Shown here piece by piece: positions 11,535-20,268 of a stretch of DNA of 64,000 bases. The notes below the pieces were generated by a model, which was not told the origin of the DNA, searched no databases, and saw nothing but the letters and a program-made list of their open reading frames with translations. Made by a program: the position numbers and the translations under genes. Every line of letters starts with the position of its first letter. Position 1 is the stretch's first letter. Source of the stretch: Phoma sp. XZ068 (taxonomy: Eukaryota; Ascomycota; Dothideomycetes; Pleosporales; Didymellaceae); contig RBKR01000027.1 in NCBI GenBank assembly GCA_004835665.1, forward strand, positions 1-64,000. The letters are read 5' to 3'.

Positions 11535-13239
11535 ATGCAGGCCACATTGGTGTACACTGTTACGTATGCCTCCGCAGTTGCGCTCTTGCTTTGTTGGAGA
11601 TTGTCTCAATTTTTGACTACGAAAGTGCGCGAGCGTATCTTTTCCATCTTCTCAAAGTGGGTAGTCTACACAGTCTTATTTCCAAGAGTCAATGAAAGCT
11701 CCGACGTCACAGTTTTATGTGCGGTACTCATTGTTATCGTTTTAGCGGGCAACATAATTGCATCTGGTTTTGCTCTACAAGATCGAGATGAATTATCGTC
11801 ACGTTTGGCACGATTAAGCTCAATCAACATGGTGTTTTTATACTTAGGTGGAAGAACAAACATCATTGTCGACAAGGTTTTCCGCCTCTCGCTCACCGAG
11901 TACTGGCTTCTACATAGGTGGTTAGGCCGTATCGCCGTAGCGCAGGGCATTATACATGGAGCCATGGAGGTAGTACACTCCCAAGCAGCGCCGGCGGCCC
12001 TAAAGCTCTCTGTATGTTCGCAAATGTCCGAAGTCTGCCACAAATCGGGTTCTAACACCAACCAGCTCCTTACCGTCGCAGGCTTGATGGCGTTGATATC
12101 TGTGATATTTGTTCGTCGTACGATTTACGAGCTGTTCCTCCAAACACATCTCCTTTTTTCAATCGCCATACTGGTACTTATATGGCTACACATCCGCCAG
12201 CCCACCGTATACCTCCTTTCGTGCGCTGCAGTAGCTGCTAGCTTGCTCTTCGTGCAGAAGATACTGAGGATCATGTTTGTCGTGCGAAGAAACTGTGGGT
12301 CAGGTTCCATACCGCGAATGTCAGTCACCAGATTCCCAAGGTCTGGCATGCACAACCCAATTATCCAAGTTCGGCTCGATACCAAGAAGCCCTGGACGAC
12401 CAGACCAGGTCAATACGTATACTTAATCCTTCCGAAACTCCGCAGCCTGGGACTAGGAGTATTTGAATCCCACCCCTTTATGGTTGCGTGGGCTGTCGAA
12501 AACGAGCAACTAAGGTTGAAGACAGTCGTGCTGTTGGTGGAAGTGCGCCGGGGATTTACGCAAAAGTTGCAATTTGCAAATCCTCTAATTTCCACCATCA
12601 TTGACGGACCCTACGGAGGAAATGAAGTGGACGTGATGGCGAAGTATGACAAGATCCTCCTTGTGTCGAGCGGGATTGGAATCGCTTCACATCTGGATAC
12701 AGCGCGACATCTGCTACTAGCTCATGACAAACAGACAGCGCGCGTTAGAAGATTAACAATTCTTTGGTTATTAGAAGCTCACGGTGAGTTTCAGTTGCCT
12801 TGATTAAAACACGTCTGAGTTGCTTTAGATGATCTAGAATGGGCCGAGGAGTTTCTTTGCGAATTGCATGACATGGACCGGAGGAGAATTCTCAATATAT
12901 ACCTCTACTATCCAAACGCGGCAGAGAGATCGTCTGACGGGCTACAGCTCCGTCTCAAAGCTCCTAGGGAAAGGATTTTTCCTACATCAGGTGCAGTTGA
13001 TCTATCATGGGTTCTCACGGAAGAATGGAAAGCTGAAGCTGGCAATATGCTTGTGTTAGGTAAGTAAGTTCATTGGACGACAGGGGCATGGTTATTAAGG
13101 TGAGCCAACAGCATGCGGAACTCCCCGATTTGAACTCCGCACAAGACAAGCCGTAAGGCGTAGCCCTCACAACATCGACTTTCAGGCTAGTATTTTTCAA
13201 CCTTGCGAGGCACAGTCTGCCTCTGCTGTTAAGCGCTGA
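11535..13239 (+). CDS. Ferric reductase transmembrane protein (FRE)
   Basis: Three exons (11535-12783, 12829-13059, 13112-13239) give about 535 residues. The membrane domain has the bis-heme histidines with the expected 14-residue spacing: H127 (LLHRWLGR), H141 (QGIIHGAM), H205 (QTHLLFS) and H219 (IWLHI). The FAD-binding HPFMVAW motif is near residue 313. The NADPH side has DGPYGG near 358, LLVSSGIGIAS, and the C-terminal CGTPRFELR in the last exon. Family members pass electrons from NADPH through FAD and two hemes to extracellular Fe(III) or Cu(II). The protein looks complete and active. FRE genes are one of the recurring Starship auxiliary families, consistent with the PLP and DUF3723 neighbours. 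Confidence 0.9.
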
Positions 13240-13493
13240 AGCTTGCATGTGTATATTGATTGGTGCTATCAATAGAAACAATCAAAACCCGGTTCTTAGT
13301 GGCTGTTTGTGCTTATAAGCTTGATCGTTTTGCCCTCTTGATCCACAGTTCATAACAAGTTTCATTCCCATTGCCTCATCAGTCGAGTCACGTCTCTCAG
13401 TTAGCACGAGATGTACAGCGTAGGGTATACTCAATTGCCTGGCTCGAATCCCGCTGACGAACAATCTAGCAAAGCGAGTGCAGGACTTGTAAC

Positions 13494-13799
13494 GTGCTTG
13501 CGGCTTGCCTTAGAGATGTCGCCATCCAGGCTACAAAAGACAAAGTCACCCATACTGCCGCCCAACTCCGACTCGTGGGCACGAATATCGACCTGCAACT
13601 GCACCGCACTAGGCACTTTCAGGAAATCAGGAGGATTTCTGGCAGGCTGGAAAGGTACAAACGGGATAGTGTTAGGAGAAGGGATATGCTGGAGTTTCTC
13701 TTGAGTGAGAATCAACGACAGAAAGAAAGAATTCAAGCATTGGAAACTGCGGAGGATCTGGAGTGCGCTTCTGCTCTGCTGCAGCTTCAAAATAGCTGA
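13494..13799 (+). CDS. Possible small coiled-coil protein
   Basis: A 101-residue open frame with a strongly charged helix (RISGRLERYKRDSVRRRD, then SENQRQKERIQALETAED). It is compositionally like the other small coiled-coil genes in this window. An upstream frame beginning at 13411 could be a first exon, but no well-spaced intron joins the two. The opposite strand is also open over most of the same bases, so this is a weak call. Confidence 0.3.
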   Translation: MLAACLRDVAIQATKDKVTHTAAQLRLVGTNIDLQLHRTRHFQEIRRISGRLERYKRDSVRRRDMLEFLLSENQRQKERIQALETAEDLECASALLQLQNS

Positions 13800-13956
13800 A
13801 TTGTTGGAGCCTACATAGTACGACTCAATACGACGGATGCAACCAGCCAATGCCTCGGAGATGCCTTATCAGCTGCGCCTGACGGTTTGCGTGATATTTT
13901 GATCAGCGTTGCCAAGTGCGGTGCTAGAGAACTGTGCCACTCGGTATAAGCTCTAG

Positions 13957-14379
13957 TCAGGATGGCACCTGCATGAACCCCCGCACTCGATGATACCCTG
14001 TACGTATTGTGGCTGCATTGCAGGATCACAATCCAGAAGCGTGTTATCGGCAACCTATTTCCCGAAGAAGTGTCAGGACCGCGCAGTAATCCTTTGCGAC
14101 CTCCACCCGCACCGGGCGACCCCAGTCCTTCAGAACGCTAAAGACATTGCCATGAGCGTCCATCGTAAAGCTTTCAAGGATAAACCCTTCAATAGCGCGT
14201 CCACAGCGGCAATGAAACGGTACTAGTCCAAACTTCAAGGGCTGACACGACCTGCACCGCTCAATGTGGTGCTCGAGCAGGTTCATGTACAGGAATTCAA
14301 CACTTGTAGGCTTCCTTGAGCTTGAATGAATAACTGGGCTTGTGAATTCAACGCGACGGGAGTATTGACGAGACAACAT
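13957..14379 (-). CDS. Small Cys/His-containing hypothetical protein
   Basis: Two exons (14379-14055, 14012-13957) join over a 42-bp intron (GTTGCC...ATGCAG) to about 126 residues. The centre has a possible zinc site, HHIERCRSCQ...HCRCGRAIEG. I do not recognise the family. The gene is followed at the 5' side by another minus-strand small gene. The start codon at 14379 is simply the first ATG of the frame. Confidence 0.45.
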
Positions 14380-14485
14380 CTAGATTGGATACTGTAACTC
14401 GAAGAGCGTTACTCAGGTCCTTTATGCTGCTGCGCTCCAAATCACAAGACACAATACGTAACAACAGGCCAAGTTCTTTCCGTAT

Positions 14486-15025
14486 TCACGAAACAGGGTC
14501 TTGGGATGCCACCTTGGCCTCCTTCCTAGTTCCATCACCGAAGTGATCCAGCACGGCTTTAGCCCAGTTCGACAGTACATCAACATCTTGTCGTAGGTTG
14601 TGAGCTTCTTGGACGTTCTTTGCAAGTTCTCTGTCTCTATGTCAACACTGACGCAACTGTTTGGTCGATAGTAGATGTTACCTCTCTACGCATTGCAATT
14701 TAGTCTGATACTCATTTTGTAGTTGCATGAAAGAATCGAACGCGACGAACATATCCATCTGAACTTTCTCTAACGTAATTGCAGGCTGGACAATTGCTGA
14801 GGGGCCATGATGTCGTGAGCCCGTATGATGCTCAGATGGAAATTCATCTGGCTTTTGAGCATGCGTCTCCGAGGTGCAACGCTCAACGTCCATTGCCAGC
14901 TCTGGAAATCCAGCTGAGAAATCGGTGCCGAAGAAATTCATGTAGTCGGGTAAAGTTTCAGACCGGTTGTTTGGGCCTGGTACAAATGACGCAGAACTGG
15001 GATCTAGATTTTTGACGAACGACAT
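14486..15025 (-). CDS. Small coiled-coil protein, unknown family
   Basis: Exons 15025-14682 and 14636-14486 join across a 45-bp intron (GTAACA...GACATAG) into about 164 residues. The first half is polar and probably disordered (MSFVKNLDPSSASFVPGP). The second half is a continuous amphipathic helix crossing the exon junction (FMQLQNEYQTKLQCVERDRE, then NVQEAHNLRQDVDVLSNWA). The clean continuation of the helix across the junction supports the intron. No enzymatic motif is visible. It shares its layout (disordered head, helical tail) with the genes at 16431 and 26871. Confidence 0.6.
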
Positions 15026-15169
15026 TGGCTGTGACTAGAAGAATGAATAGGAGAGAGAAGCTGCTTGATGTTTGACGAAGGATAGCTGATCAGAAATATA
15101 TCATTGAGCACTATTCCTACGGCGCCTACTGAGTGTCTATTTAGAACTAGATCCATCCGTGCCACCAAC

Positions 15170-16289
15170 CTACTTAACCGCCGCCCCACGCCAAAGAGCA
15201 TGACATTCAAGAGATGCTAACTCCAGAAACGGGGTAAGCGTATTATACCCTGGTTGCTGTATCACGTATGGATGCTAGCATTTGTCAACAGCAGTCAGCT
15301 TACAGATATCAGAGAATCGGACTTACAGGTTTCTCAAGCTTGATGATGGAAGGCGTACTATCGTTGAACATGTTTTCAAGGAAGTCCACAAGGAGCTTGT
15401 GACCGCTCCAGCTTTCTCCGTTGCTCAACCCAAACATCTTATTTGTTTCCCGATTACGACGAATACGTGCGGGGCTACGCAGATCTGCACTTGGCTTGCC
15501 ATTCATGCACTCAAGGATGCTTGCTCCAAGGTTAGCGAGGTCGATATTAGAGGTGATTTCAGTTGTTATCCAGATACAGTCTTCGAAGTTCGCTGTAAAT
15601 GAGTCAGGAACCGTTTCTAGGGGTAGAACCATAGAATATGCGCACAGAGGAGGGGCTTGCCATTGCTGCAAAATCGTATTGTAGCAGTAGATATAGCATT
15701 ATGTACAATGCCAGAAGCAGCTATATGTTTAATAGCAAGAAACATCTGCATAATTCAGCAAGTGAACACATTCGAAGCGTTTCAAGCATACCGCGCTGGC
15801 TACAATCCGGATGTGAGATTCGTCAAGGCAGCGATGAACATTAAGAACTTCCTCTAGGGTGAATCTGGAATACTCAAACCTAAAGAACATAGAGGTCTGC
15901 GACTCGAATACTTGATTGATCGTCGCAACATGTGGATGGCTGGACAACGCCCTGATCTTCTCAAGCTCTCGGCGGCCAGCCTCAATCTCTACACCCTTGA
16001 CAATTGCCATGAGTCCATCGTGTATGCACAAATACCATTTTGATTTGCCCTGTAGCAGCTCTCCCTGCAAAGACAGCGTTTTCCAGGGATCTGTACAGAT
16101 TTCTTTCTTTTTTTGGAGGGACCTTTCAAGAAGTGCCGCCTTGGTAGGCACCTGCAGCTTGTTGAGCGAAGTTGCTCGGCCCAAGGTTGGTGCTTGAGGT
16201 CTAGAGTGACGCTGAAAAGATTTTTCTATCGCTTTGGAAGCCATGGCGGTGCTGCCCTTACGGACAGCAGTACACTCTGGGTCTTTCAT
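15170..16289 (-). CDS. Protein kinase-like protein, probable pseudokinase
   Basis: Four exons (16289-15792, 15745-15646, 15592-15327, 15274-15170) join in phase to about 322 residues. Kinase-fold landmarks are visible: AIVKGVE as the beta-3 Lys region, HPHVATINQVFES, FTLEEVL, and the helix leading to HIAASGIVHNAI at the catalytic loop. A DLANLGASILECMNG stretch fits the F-helix and a terminal HPYV ends the domain. The HRD aspartate is replaced (VHNAIS), and no DFG is apparent, so catalysis is unlikely. The extra N-terminal 80 residues are basic. An upstream exon cannot be excluded. The gene lies among small accessory genes; a signalling or decoy role would be speculation. Confidence 0.65.
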
Positions 16290-16430
16290 TCAGAAGGAAC
16301 CGATAGTGGAGATGTGTGGGGAATGATGATGGTTACCGGTTCCTGCAGCCCGGATGTACCTATCTACGCTCCAGCTTCCACGATCGGGGCCTGCAGTTAG
16401 CGGAACTCATACGGCGGCATTGGCCTCGAA

Positions 16431-16964
16431 GTGCAGGTACAAATTGACCCTGAACGGCGTCTGGCTCCTGGCTTTCGGTCGTCCATCTTTACCCCCTATC
16501 ACGCGATGGCTGCTCCAGAAGTGATCTTGCCCTCCCTCCTTTGGCGCCGACAGCAGAATGAGTCGAACAGCCATCACGCTACCGACTCTGTGGAGCTCGC
16601 GCGGAGTCCAACCTGGCCTGCCATCCTGCCATCGCCCAACAACGCCCCACAGGCCACCTACTCTCAACCTAACCTGTACCTACAGGTATCCCAGATCCTC
16701 GAATGGGAGATTTGGAACCATAACCAGACCCGCGCACAGATGCACACGGATCAGACTCGTTGCGGCGAATTAGAAGCCGAGATCTGGAGGCTTACGCAGA
16801 TAATTGGTCAGTGGCGGGACACTTGCATGACGGCGCACGCCGCGCTTGACGAGCACAGGATGGAGCACATCAAGCTAGTGCAGGAACTAGAGGCAACAGC
16901 CGCCGAGCTACATAAGCTTCAGCAGACGGCAAGTGTCATGATCCTGGTGCTACATTCGCACTGA
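16431..16964 (+). CDS. Coiled-coil protein with ALDEHRxEH motif
   Basis: A single open frame of 177 residues; ATG 16506 (MAAPEVILP) is an alternative start. The N-terminal half is Pro/Ser-rich and the C-terminal half is a coiled coil containing AALDEHRMEHIKLVQELEA and TAAELHKLQQ. The same motif occurs in a fragment at about 62.9 kb, showing a small dispersed family. No known domain is recognised. It is adjacent to the pseudokinase gene and transcribed away from it. Confidence 0.5.
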   Translation: MQVQIDPERRLAPGFRSSIFTPYHAMAAPEVILPSLLWRRQQNESNSHHATDSVELARSPTWPAILPSPNNAPQATYSQPNLYLQVSQILEWEIWNHNQTRAQMHTDQTRCGELEAEIWRLTQIIGQWRDTCMTAHAALDEHRMEHIKLVQELEATAAELHKLQQTASVMILVLHSH

Positions 16965-17705
16965 CTTTGATTAGACTTCTACAGCCTGTGAATTGTCTTC
17001 TGGCTGTGAAGGGAGCATGGCACATGTTATGAAGCGCGAGAACGCAGGCGCAGTCATTGAACACGGCTTGGGAGACTGATAGAAGAGCAACACGTAGTAC
17101 CCTTGTAGAGATTTTCACTTTCATCACCATTATGCGAATCACTTGCATTAGCTCTCAGCTTTGATTGTGTCTTGCCTCATGGAAAGCTGTCCAACCGGTG
17201 ACTTTCTGCTCTAATATTGCGTTGGTACGCCCACAGATATTACCAATCGTATCTTCGGCACTATCGAATGTCGTATCAGAGTCATGTTCCACTTGATCAG
17301 CGCAGACGCGTTCCGGGATGTTGCGGCTATTTTGATCTGCGGTCCGATTACGACACGTGGGGCGCCCAGCTGTAGAGCATGATTGGCCAAGTTCCGGCCG
17401 AGGGAGGAAGAGAACGCGCGTTGCGCCTTGAGCGCATGGGTTGATTAAACCCCGCGCGCGTATATCGAGTGGACTTGCCCCTCTGGTTCACGCCCGCGGG
17501 CTGCAAGCAGGGAGTGTTGGGCACACCGAGCGTGAACCTTGAGAAAACAGCATCCTGTACAAACCGATCCCGGCGGCGAATGTAAACCTTGGAATGTTTG
17601 TGGATCAATTGCGCTTTTGTATAGTTTATATCTTATTAAGCTACCTAGGTAGTCGCCACAATGTAAATAACTTTGGAAGTTCCCGTCCACTCCGCAGCAC
17701 TCCAC
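16965..17705. other. Intergenic, no supported gene
   Basis: Short frames on both strands (for example 17348-17705 minus) lack a domain or a credible splice chain. A short CG-rich patch is present near 17450-17520. Nothing further can be supported. Confidence 0.4.
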
Positions 17706-18176
17706 TTAGATAAACCCTGCTTTCTCCGCCCCAGGAACTACGTACAGCGCCTTTCGCTTATCGACTGGAAGGTAATCATACATCGTTATCCACTCTCGCT
17801 CGTTTGGAAACTTGTTGGTCTTTCGCAGCACTTGAGTGCTCTCCTCTTCTTTGATTGCGGCTAGAGTTGGTGAAAAGGATTTACGGTTACACATAGCGGA
17901 GAACTTTGACTTTGGCGCAGGGCATGGTGGTGGAGGTAGAAATAGAGTGATACCTATCTCGTTGAGGCTGAGAGATTCCACTTGGATTCTATGGCGCGAC
18001 ATTAGACTAGCAAGGCGCCTCACTCGAGCGGAAAGAATATTTCCCGCAGCTCTAGACCTCAGATTCTCTTCGTCCTCCGTACAGTCTAAGATGTGTTTTA
18101 CAACGTGTCGCTCCGGGACAGCAAACTGAACAGCAAGATCACTACAACGTCTGAAGCTGGGATAACTAGGATACAT
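17706..18176 (-). CDS. Hypothetical protein, 156 aa
   Basis: An uninterrupted frame from a true ATG (MYPSYPSFRRCSDLAV). The middle is Arg-rich and predicted helical (GNILSARVRRLASLMSRHRI); a Pro run (LFLPPPPCPAP) follows, then a charged C-terminus with YDYLPVDKRKALYVVPG. I do not recognise it. The opposite strand is also partly open, which lowers confidence. It is divergent from the secreted-protein gene at 18395. Confidence 0.45.
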   Translation of the reverse strand: MYPSYPSFRRCSDLAVQFAVPERHVVKHILDCTEDEENLRSRAAGNILSARVRRLASLMSRHRIQVESLSLNEIGITLFLPPPPCPAPKSKFSAMCNRKSFSPTLAAIKEEESTQVLRKTNKFPNEREWITMYDYLPVDKRKALYVVPGAEKAGFI

Positions 18177-18394
18177 GTTGGACCGACCTCGAGAAGGCTC
18201 TGGGATTTTCTGCCATTTATCAAAGGTGGCGGGACACCGTTTGATAGAGACAGTATACTGAACCAGGTAGTCGTTGGTGCATTATGGCTGAGCACGATGC
18301 ATGGATACTCTGGACCGACTACTGAACACAGGAAGCTAGGCCGACATTAAAAGGCGACTGACGACTCAATCTTCGGCTTCTATCCACCCTGACC

Positions 18395-18956
18395 ATGCAT
18401 GCAATGAAGCTTTTCTTTATGTTCATTGGGCTGGGAACAGCTCAGATCTTCCCCTTTGACTACACCCTACCTGTCCTCTTTAGTCCAATAAATCAGGTAC
18501 AAGCCGGGCAGGAGCTCCACTACCAGTACATCTCACCACTATCATACGCCAGTAGTTCTTACAATGCTGTAGGCTTGTTAATTCTCGCAACTCTACGTGT
18601 CAGGCCACTATGAGCTTTTCCAACGATACTTTCCTATCAATCTCTTCCACTGTCAAACCCAGCAACTGTGCAGGAGATCAGGTTGCAATCTTTAAGATAC
18701 CTGACAGTGTCCCCAATGGAGTCGCAGGTCTAGAATGGTAAGCGTACCTCAGCGTCGCCCTCGATATCTTCACTAACGGCGAAGTAGGCAGTGCTCCGGA
18801 ACTGATGGAACGGTTGTCGATCTATTTGTCATATCTGGAGGCTCTGGTGACTCGGAACAGCTTACTGCGGATGGTGAGGGCGCATGTGTAGGAGTAAGGT
18901 GCCGTAACAATGTTACTACACCGGGTAATCTATCGCGAACCGCGTCCTGTTTGTAG
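18395..18956 (+). CDS. Small secreted protein
   Basis: Three exons (18395-18568, 18604-18737, 18788-18956) join to about 158 residues. The start MHAMKLFFMFIGLGTAQIF is a clear signal peptide. The mature part has the order YTLPVLFSPINQVQAGQELH, SISSTVKPSNCAGDQVAIF, IPDSVPNGVAGLEWQCSG and VVDLFVISGGSGD, a beta-rich secreted fold with four or more Cys. The 35-bp first intron is unusually short and may be slightly misplaced. The gene is convergent with the cupredoxin gene 250 bp downstream; both products would be extracellular. Function unknown; an effector-like or cell-wall role is inference. Confidence 0.65.
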
Positions 18957-19206
18957 AGTAAAGTTAGTTAAGCAGAGATACACCTAGAAAAACAATAAGA
19001 TAAACATCCCCGCAACGATGAGGTTCGAGACTAACTACGTTTACTGTATCTTGTTGTTGCTAGACCGTATTGCTGCCACAGCTTATAAAAGGTCGCACTA
19101 TCAGCGTGATTTTCGGTCTTATAACTCTCTAAATAAAGTTGAAAGAAGGCTAGTAAAGAGTAGTATGTGATTATTACTATGAACTCTACATAAAGGCGGT
19201 GATAAT

Positions 19207-19974
19207 CTACAAAAATAGAACATAAAGGCCGGCAACTAAGCCAAGGCCTACTACTACGGGCTTCCCGTTTCCAGAGTTCGCAATAGGGGGAGATACAGCA
19301 GTTGAGTTTGGCCCGATACTGGCCGAGATGGTTCCCGTGTTTGGTGCGGCCACGGTTCTGTTGCTAGTCGGCTGGTCAGACGGAGGCTGCTGGCAGACCA
19401 GTGTCGGTTGACTTTTTGCGGCTGTTGAACGAGCATTCTGCAAAAACTCAGGATGTGCCCCACCAGGATTTAGACTAAAGACCATGCCGGCGTGACAGTG
19501 GGATGTTGTGACGTTCTGGGCACAAAAGAACCACTGCGGATCCTGCTTTCGAACCTCATACTCAATGATATACTTCCCGCTCACATTAGCTGGGTTGAAC
19601 TGCCTAAATCCAGAGTCAAAACCTCCATTGTGCTGACAAGGGCTTGAAAGGTTGCTTTGAGTCAATGTGTGATTCATAGCAAGGAAGTTAAACGCGATAA
19701 AGCTGCCCACCGACGCGTTCAGCGAAGAAGGGGAGAACAAGAGCTCCCCTTGATCGCCAACATTGACTGTGGAGGTGGGCTTTTGCACATCAGTGTACAT
19801 TGAATTTGTTGGCGTAACTGTTTCGGCAGTCTGAGTGGTCTGGTTCCAAGCCCAGGGTAGATGTGATGGTTGAGGGTTGCTCCATAGACTGGAGATCGCA
19901 GCATCCGAGCTAGGTATGGAGGCCAGCGCCACGGTCCCTAGGCCCAAAACAATCAATAAGAGTACACGAGCCAT
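19207..19974 (-). CDS. GPI-type secreted cupredoxin
   Basis: An intronless 255-residue frame. An N-terminal signal peptide (MARVLLLIVLGLGTVALA) leads to a cupredoxin domain: VNVGDQGELLFSPSSLNA, SFIAFNFLAMNHTLTQS, and the C-terminal copper loop WFFCAQNVTTSHCHAGMVF. The ligand set His (NHTL), Cys (FFC), His (CHAGM) and Met fits a type-1 copper site. A Ser/Thr/Pro-rich stalk and a C-terminal hydrophobic segment (VVVGLGLVAGLYVLFL) suggest a GPI anchor. Related fungal serine-rich cupredoxin-like proteins are surface proteins of unclear role. The FRE gene 6 kb away also acts on metals, but a functional link is only a suggestion. Confidence 0.85.
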   Translation of the reverse strand: MARVLLLIVLGLGTVALASIPSSDAAISSLWSNPQPSHLPWAWNQTTQTAETVTPTNSMYTDVQKPTSTVNVGDQGELLFSPSSLNASVGSFIAFNFLAMNHTLTQSNLSSPCQHNGGFDSGFRQFNPANVSGKYIIEYEVRKQDPQWFFCAQNVTTSHCHAGMVFSLNPGGAHPEFLQNARSTAAKSQPTLVCQQPPSDQPTSNRTVAAPNTGTISASIGPNSTAVSPPIANSGNGKPVVVGLGLVAGLYVLFL

Positions 19975-20149
19975 GATATTTGTTGATTTGGCTGCCGTAC
20001 CAGTCCAAGCGATCTTTATTAAGTTAGGGTGGTCTTCCTGAAATCAGTTTTCGGTGTCACCTGTCCCTATCTCTGAATGCATTCGCAGACCTGCTTTCTG
20101 TAACTCAGTTCCCGACTAACAAGACTACGTTTTCTGCCCTCCACTGCTC

Positions 20150-20157
20150 TATATAAA
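20150..20157 (+). promoter_or_regulatory. TATA-like box
   Basis: TATATAAA lies 112 bp upstream of the ATG of the 776-residue coiled-coil gene. The position and sequence suit a core promoter; this is inference from sequence only. Confidence 0.4.
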
Positions 20158-20268
20158 TTACTCGCTGCCAGGGTTTACTCAGGCATAACAAACTCAAATA
20201 TAGATTCTTAAGCTGGTCTTGAGAATTAGCCTTTTTCGCATCATCCACTAAAGAATTTATCTTTAACA

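Noticed and set aside
13440..13460. tRNA T-arm-like GGCTCGAATCCCG
   Set aside because: No acceptor stem, D-arm or anticodon arm could be placed around it.
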